From NCBI GenBank assembly GCA_046598525.1, contig JBKJIJ010000019.1, positions 1 to 56,544 of the forward strand: a stretch of DNA of 56,544 nt, in the 5' to 3' direction. Shown here in pieces: positions 52,000 to 56,544 of the stretch; the first letter of the stretch is position 1; each line of letters starts with the position of its first letter. The DNA is from Methylotenera_A sp046598525. GTDB lineage: Bacteria > Pseudomonadota > Gammaproteobacteria > Burkholderiales > Methylophilaceae. A model generated the notes under the pieces. The model did no database searches. It was not told the DNA's origin and saw only the letters and a list, made by a program, of their open reading frames with translations. Both the position numbers and the translations under genes were made by a program.

Positions 52000-53787
52000 T
52001 TAGCTTGCTGTAACGTTTTGTGAACGAACACGAATATGCAACTCTCTCAACTGTTTCTCATCCACCTCATTCGGCGCATTAGTCATTAAGCATTGTGCAC
52101 GCTGGGTTTTTGGGAAGGCAATTACGTCACGGATGGATTCGGCACCTGCCATTAATGTCACTAAACGGTCTAAACCAAAGGCCAAGCCGCCATGCGGAGG
52201 GGCGCCGTATTGCAATGCGTCTAAAAGAAAGCCGAATTTTTCTTGTGCTTCATCTTTGCTGATTTTTAATGCGTCGAATACTTTTGATTGCACATCTTGT
52301 TTATGAATACGCACTGAACCGCCGCCCACTTCCCAGCCATTTAGCACCATATCGTAGGCTTTAGATAAGCATGCACCTGGGTTTGAAACCAACATCTCTT
52401 CGTGACCATCTTTTGGCGCGGTAAACGGATGATGCAAGGCGGCCCAGCGATCGTTTTCTTCATCGTGTTCAAACATTGGGAAGTCCACCACCCATAATGG
52501 CGCCCAAGCGCGGCCATCAACATGGCCTTTATCATGGCCCACTTTTAAGCGCAACGCACCTAATGCTTCGTTTACTACTTTGGTTTTATCGGCTCCAAAG
52601 AACACGATATCGCCATTTTGTGCGCCTGTGCGATCAATAATGGCTTGCAATGCAGTGGCGTGGATATTTTTAACAATTGGGCTTTGCAAGCCTTCTTCAT
52701 TCAATTTGGTAACATCGTTAATTTTGATATAAGCAAGACCCTTGGCTCCGTAGATTTTAACGAACTCGGTGTAAGCGTCAATCTCAGAACGCGCTATCGC
52801 CGCGCCATTTGGCACACGCAAGGCAGCTACTCGGCCACCCGCCATATTGGCAGCACCTGCAAACACTTTAAAATCCACGTCTTTCATCACATCTGACAAC
52901 TCTGTGATTTCCAAAGTCACGCGCATATCAGGCTTATCTGAGCCGTAACGATTCATCGCTTCAGCAAAACTCATGCGTGGAAATGCGGCTGGTAAATCAA
53001 CGTTTTGTACCGATTTAAGCATTTGGCGAATCATTTCTTCAACGATATCCATGATTTCGTTTTCAGACATAAAGGATGTTTCAATATCCACTTGCGTGAA
53101 TTCTGGCTGACGATCGGCGCGCAAATCTTCGTCGCGGAAGCATTTGGTAATTTGGAAATAACGGTCAAAACCTGAAACCATTAACAATTGTTTAAACAAT
53201 TGCGGTGATTGCGGCAACGCAAAAAACTGGCCTGCATGCACGCGGCTTGGCACCAAGTAATCGCGCGCGCCTTCTGGCGTGCTGCGGGTTAGCATGGGTG
53301 TTTCTACTTCAATAAAACCGTTTACGTCTAAATAATCACGCAAAGTTTTAGCTACGCGATAACGCAACATCATGTTTTTTTGCATGGCTGGGCGGCGCAA
53401 ATCAATGTAGCGGTGTTCAAGTCTTACCGTTTCAGTCAGATTTTCGTCATCCAACATAAATGGTGGTGTGAGTGATGCGTTTAATACTTCAATTTCGGTG
53501 GCAATCATCTCTACTTCGCCAGTCGATAAGTTAGCGTTCACTGCGCCTTCTGGGCGCGCGCGTACTACGCAGGTGATTTTTAATACGTATTCACTGCGTA
53601 CTGATTCAGCCATTTTAAATGCTTCAACGGCATCAGGGTTCACCACAATTTGTGCCATGCCTTCGCGGTCGCGCAAATCAATAAAAATCACGCCGCCATG
53701 ATCGCGGCGGCGATGCGCCCAGCCGCATAAACTAACAGTTTGGCCAATGTGGCTGCGGTTTAAGTGGCCGCAATAATGTGTACGCAT
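52000..53787 (-). CDS. aspS: Aspartyl-tRNA synthetase
   Basis: A bacterial-type class IIb synthetase of about 595 residues: OB-fold anticodon domain (MRTHYCGHLNRSHIGQTVSLCGWAHRRRDHGGVIFIDLRDREG), class II motif 2 (FRDEDLRADRQPEFTQVDIE), GAD insert (about 290-420) and motif 3 (GGLAFGLDRLVTLMAGAESIRDVIAFPKTQ). The second Met (53787) is the likely start because MRTHYCGHL is the family N-terminus. It may be non-discriminating (Asp and Asn) if the organism uses GatCAB. Confidence 0.97.
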   Translation of the reverse strand: MRTHYCGHLNRSHIGQTVSLCGWAHRRRDHGGVIFIDLRDREGMAQIVVNPDAVEAFKMAESVRSEYVLKITCVVRARPEGAVNANLSTGEVEMIATEIEVLNASLTPPFMLDDENLTETVRLEHRYIDLRRPAMQKNMMLRYRVAKTLRDYLDVNGFIEVETPMLTRSTPEGARDYLVPSRVHAGQFFALPQSPQLFKQLLMVSGFDRYFQITKCFRDEDLRADRQPEFTQVDIETSFMSENEIMDIVEEMIRQMLKSVQNVDLPAAFPRMSFAEAMNRYGSDKPDMRVTLEITELSDVMKDVDFKVFAGAANMAGGRVAALRVPNGAAIARSEIDAYTEFVKIYGAKGLAYIKINDVTKLNEEGLQSPIVKNIHATALQAIIDRTGAQNGDIVFFGADKTKVVNEALGALRLKVGHDKGHVDGRAWAPLWVVDFPMFEHDEENDRWAALHHPFTAPKDGHEEMLVSNPGACLSKAYDMVLNGWEVGGGSVRIHKQDVQSKVFDALKISKDEAQEKFGFLLDALQYGAPPHGGLAFGLDRLVTLMAGAESIRDVIAFPKTQRAQCLMTNAPNEVDEKQLRELHIRVRSQNVTAS

Positions 53788-53839
53788 AGTCATAAAAATT
53801 TATTTCGTAAAAAGTAGTGGTAATTAAATAATGTAAAAA

Positions 53840-54454
53840 TTAAAGCGGCAATTCGCGGGTTTTGCGGTCTCTCGGCGTCACGGTACCCATGCTGATAATG
53901 TACTTAAGCGCCTCATCTACGCTCATGTCTAGCTCAATCACATCGGCCTTTGGCAGCATGAGAAAAAAGCCAGAAGTGGGGTTAGGCGTGGTGGGCACAT
54001 AAACGCTGACATAATCACCAATTAAGTAATTACTCACATCGCCGCCTGGCGCGCCAGTCAAGAAGGCAATTGTCCAGCTATCTTGGCGTGGATATTGAAT
54101 CAACAGGGCTTTGCGAAACGCGTTGCCAGAGTCTGAAAATAGCGTGTCAGACACCTGTTTAACGCTGGAATAAATAGTTTTGACGAAGGGTACGCGAGAG
54201 AGTAAATTCTCCCACAAAGCGATTAATTGTTGTCCAAATATGTTGGTTGCTATTAAACCTGTGACAAAAATAATTAATAAAGTGAGTATGGCGCCCAAGC
54301 CAGGCACATTAAAGCCAAACACATTTTTTGGCTGCCAAGCCGCTGGCAACAGCAACAGGCTTTGATCCATGGTTTGAATAAGGGTGGTGACTACCCAGAT
54401 GGTGATAAACAAAGGCACCAATACCAGCAAGCCAGTTATAAAGTATTTTTTCAT
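53840..54454 (-). CDS. DUF502 membrane protein
   Basis: A 204-residue inner-membrane protein with two N-terminal membrane segments (FITGLLVLVPLFITIWVVTTLI and LGAILTLLIIFVTGLIATNIFG) and a conserved cytoplasmic part (LLSRVPFVKTIYSSVKQVSDTL and YVPTTPNPTSGFFLMLPKADVIELDMSVDEALKYIISMG). DUF502 has no known function. It sits between fmdB and aspS, as in many betaproteobacteria. Confidence 0.92.
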   Translation of the reverse strand: MKKYFITGLLVLVPLFITIWVVTTLIQTMDQSLLLLPAAWQPKNVFGFNVPGLGAILTLLIIFVTGLIATNIFGQQLIALWENLLSRVPFVKTIYSSVKQVSDTLFSDSGNAFRKALLIQYPRQDSWTIAFLTGAPGGDVSNYLIGDYVSVYVPTTPNPTSGFFLMLPKADVIELDMSVDEALKYIISMGTVTPRDRKTRELPL

Positions 54455-54469
54455 AAATTTTAATTGGCT

Positions 54470-54748
54470 TTAGTGGCAGGCACAGCCTGTTTTGCAGGCA
54501 GCAGGTGCTGCATCGGTGCTGGCTGGCGCTTCAGAGCCGGCTTTTGAAGATGCATTTTTTGGCGCTTTATCTTTAAAATCGGTGGCGTACCAGCCGCTAC
54601 CGCTTAACTGAAAATTGGGCGCAGAAAGCATTTTATTAAACGTTTCGTGTTGGCAATTTGGGCATGTGGTGGTGCTTGCATCGCTTATTTTGCGCAAAAG
54701 CTCTAGCTTGTGGCCACAATTGCTGCATTGGAAATCATAAATTGGCAT
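54470..54748 (-). CDS. FmdB-type zinc-ribbon protein
   Basis: A 92-residue protein with a FmdB/CxxC zinc ribbon in the first 45 residues (MPIYDFQCSNCGHKLELLRKISDASTTTCPNCQ, four ligand Cys) and a Pro/Ala/Ser-rich tail ending in a Cys-rich CKTGCACH. The function is unknown, with regulatory or sensing roles proposed. It is 15 bp upstream of the DUF502 gene. Confidence 0.92.
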   Translation of the reverse strand: MPIYDFQCSNCGHKLELLRKISDASTTTCPNCQHETFNKMLSAPNFQLSGSGWYATDFKDKAPKNASSKAGSEAPASTDAAPAACKTGCACH

Positions 54749-54885
54749 GATTTTAGCTTATAAGATTACAAATATCGTAAAAACAAAATTATAACTGATG
54801 TTGGCTAAATGTTTTACTGCAAGTGTTTAATTGCAAATGTTAAATCGTCCTTTTTGACGCTTTATTTGCTAGGTAGGAGTACAAA

Positions 54886-56478
54886 TTGTTGATATTAAAA
54901 TCGTTAAAAGCGAGCGTTTTAATCGCTTGTTTCATTATTTCGCCATTGGCTTTGGCTAAGTCAGTGGGCACAGTCACGTTTAAAACGGGCAATCCAACCA
55001 TTACGCACCTTGATAATACAACAACGCCCGCCGAAAAAAACACCGCACTTAATGCTGGCGACAGCATTGATACTGGTGATGGCCGCTTGCAGCTGGCGTT
55101 AATTGATGGCGGAAAAGTTTCACTTCAACCTTACACCGTTTACAAAATCAATAAATATGAGTTTTCGGGCAAAGAAGACGGTAGCGAATTTGCATTTACC
55201 GAATTAATTAAAGGCGGCTTACGCACCGTGAGCGGCTTAATTGGCCATAAAAATCGCGATCGTTATCAGCTTAAAACCACTGTTGCCACCATTGGCATCC
55301 GCGGTACAGAATTTACGGCCAATTTTAATGATGACACATTAATAATGACGACTAATCATGGCAGTGTAGATGTATGTAATTTAAGTGCCTGTTTAAATGC
55401 GATAACTGGCCAAACCATTATTGTTTCGGGCGCGGGTGCCGCGCCAAAACCAAGCAATACCCCTGCAAAAGCGGCCGCTGCGCCACCATCAGCAGGTAAA
55501 GCCGCGTTCGCTGTTAACGATTCTACCAACGCTAGCGGCGTACCCAACGTGATTATTAATGCGATAAATGCAAATAGCGGCACTGGCACTGGCACTGGCA
55601 CTGGCACTGGCACTGGCACTGGCACTGGCACTGGCACTGGCACTGGCACTGGCACTGGTACTGGTACTGGTACTGGTACTGGAAGCAATGGCAATAACGG
55701 TAACAATGGTAATAACGGCAATAACGGTGGTGGCAATAATGCTACCGCATACGATTTAATGTTTATTTCGACAAATCAAGCAACTGGCGCGAAAATCAAT
55801 ACATTTACTAGCGGCACAGTTACTGAAGACAGCAATAGCAACATTACGGCTTATCAAGAAACGTCTGGCAGCACTTATGCTTTTACCAACGCTTTAGGTG
55901 ATATTTACAGCGACGCCTACGTAAGATTGGGCAGTAGCGCTGCCGTTAAAACCACTGGTGTATTAACAGAAAATTTAATTAACGTTCAAGCAATTGTTGG
56001 CGAATTAACGACTAGCTCTGGCTTGCTAAGTTTAGCTAGCCTTGCAACTCCTGTTACTTACAATATTTTAGGCTCTACCGCCCCCATTGCAATTACAGGT
56101 AGCGCAGCACCATTTTTAGCCACTTCTGGCAGCGCAAATGCGGTATCAGGCAACATGACAGTTAATTTTTCCAGCTTAATTTATAGCTATAACCTAAATA
56201 ACATCAGCGTAAACAGCAACGTTTTTTCTATTGCAGGCAATTCTTTACCGTTAACTTCAGGCATCAATCAATTTAGCAGCATTGGCGTGGTGACAGAAAC
56301 ATCTGGCAACCCAGCCAATATCAACACCTGCGTACCGTCTTGCTCAGGTAGCTTAACAACTGGCAATACCATACAAGGCGGATTTTATGGCGCAAACGCC
56401 GAAAGGCTAGGATTGCAATATGGCTTTACAACCAACGGCGCGGGTGAAATATCCGGCAGCGTTGTGTTAGGTCGTTAA
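54886..56478 (+). CDS. FecR-domain exported protein with a Gly-Thr repeat linker
   Basis: A 530-residue protein with a signal peptide (KASVLIACFIISPLALA), a FecR domain (about 55-180: AGDSIDTGDGRLQLALIDGGKVSLQPYTVYKI and TTVATIGIRGTEFTANFNDDTLIMTTNHGSVDVCN), an Ala/Pro linker, a (GT)17 stretch, an Asn/Gly-rich stretch and a beta-rich C-terminal part with GGFYGANAERLGLQYGF. That motif resembles the barrels of transferrin-binding-type surface proteins. The TTG start is supported by GGAG six bases upstream. FecR domains of this type occur in exported adhesin-like proteins; no sigma factor is nearby. Confidence 0.85.
   Translation: MLILKSLKASVLIACFIISPLALAKSVGTVTFKTGNPTITHLDNTTTPAEKNTALNAGDSIDTGDGRLQLALIDGGKVSLQPYTVYKINKYEFSGKEDGSEFAFTELIKGGLRTVSGLIGHKNRDRYQLKTTVATIGIRGTEFTANFNDDTLIMTTNHGSVDVCNLSACLNAITGQTIIVSGAGAAPKPSNTPAKAAAAPPSAGKAAFAVNDSTNASGVPNVIINAINANSGTGTGTGTGTGTGTGTGTGTGTGTGTGTGTGTGTGSNGNNGNNGNNGNNGGGNNATAYDLMFISTNQATGAKINTFTSGTVTEDSNSNITAYQETSGSTYAFTNALGDIYSDAYVRLGSSAAVKTTGVLTENLINVQAIVGELTTSSGLLSLASLATPVTYNILGSTAPIAITGSAAPFLATSGSANAVSGNMTVNFSSLIYSYNLNNISVNSNVFSIAGNSLPLTSGINQFSSIGVVTETSGNPANINTCVPSCSGSLTTGNTIQGGFYGANAERLGLQYGFTTNGAGEISGSVVLGR
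55579..55680 (+). repeat. Hexanucleotide microsatellite, 17 units
   Basis: Thirteen perfect GGCACT units followed by four GGTACT units (102 bp), encoding (Gly-Thr)17 in frame. Changes in unit number keep the frame and alter linker length. Six-base units in other organisms often vary between strains. Confidence 0.95.
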
Positions 56479-56493
56479 TTTAAGCATAAAATA

Positions 56494-56520
56494 AAAAAGC
56501 CCGCATTTTGCGGGCTTTTT
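56494..56520 (+). terminator. Rho-independent terminator of the FecR-domain gene
   Basis: A stem AAAAAGCCCGCA / TGCGGGCTTTTT with a TTT loop, 15 bp after the stop. It is a clean terminator on the plus strand and may work on both. Confidence 0.9.
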
Positions 56521-56544
56521 ACATTTCATTTTATATATCAATCA

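Noticed and set aside
55579..55680. Possible CRISPR or direct-repeat array
   Set aside because: Units are 6 bp without spacers, so it is a microsatellite inside a coding frame.
55356..55736. Minus-strand frame of repeated Val-Pro (and a plus-strand Ala-Leu frame) across the hexamer repeat
   Set aside because: Any frame over GGCACT repeats is open; the plus frame with a signal peptide and FecR domain is the real gene, and these are shadows.

Overview
The window looks like a chromosomal segment from a low-to-moderate GC betaproteobacterium, most likely a methylotroph of the Methylophilaceae (Methylotenera/Methylophilus type). This is inferred from the operon layouts (rpsU-yqeY-dnaG-rpoD, rpsP-rimM-trmD-rplS, ybgC-tolQRAB-pal-cpoB-queE-queC, fmdB-DUF502-aspS), and from a short pqqA gene plus a fused SoxYZ-like carrier of the kind found with PQQ-dependent alcohol dehydrogenases. 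The assignment rests on gene content only; no alignment was run.

Layout. 1-45: the 5' half of an elongator tRNA-Met. 103-5306: the macromolecular-synthesis operon (rpoD, dnaG, yqeY, a DUF3144-like gene, rpsU), divergent from tsaD (5520), followed by plsY and folB. 7879-12313: three tandem paralogous membrane EAL proteins. 12376-13782: xerD and ogt. 13946-16383: rplS-trmD-rimM-rpsP, where S16 has a long Ala/Lys tail. 16487-17113: a LuxR-type regulator. 17159-26263: a ten-gene operon, read right to left, for a non-canonical type II secretion/type IV pilus-like machine (G, F, E, L/PilMN-like, M/PilO-like, C/PilP-like, secretin, three more pseudopilin-like proteins). 26396-27136: an exported HbpS/GlcG-like protein. 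27343-34240: queC, queE, cpoB, pal, tolB, tolA, tolR, tolQ, ybgC.

Between ybgC and ruvB lies a roughly 1 kb insert carrying a membrane-anchored Mrr-type nuclease and a small ORF. It is bracketed by a perfect 29-bp duplication of the 5' coding region of ybgC, with a ybgC stump left beside ruvB. This is the strongest candidate for an unusual mobile or defence cassette. The ruvCAB set is also split: ruvB is separated from ruvC-ruvA by a TonB receptor/substrate-binding protein/GGDEF-EAL sensory operon, a DUF4349 lipoprotein and a secreted animal-type heme peroxidase interrupted by a single in-frame amber codon.

46027-50942: yebC, an EamA transporter, a SnoaL-like protein, a MarR regulator with a palindrome inside its own promoter, a CBS-domain protein, orphan pqqA, yjbQ and the SoxYZ-like carrier. 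51097-54748: a VOC protein, a DUF2442/DUF4160 pair, aspS, a DUF502 protein and an FmdB zinc ribbon. 54886-56478: a FecR-domain exported protein with a (Gly-Thr)17 linker encoded by a hexanucleotide microsatellite.

Two regulatory links stand out. A CCAAATGG-centred palindrome occurs upstream of both the HbpS-like gene and the peroxidase gene (twice), suggesting one regulator. The first two EAL genes carry the same spaced upstream sequence block, so their promoter was duplicated with the gene.
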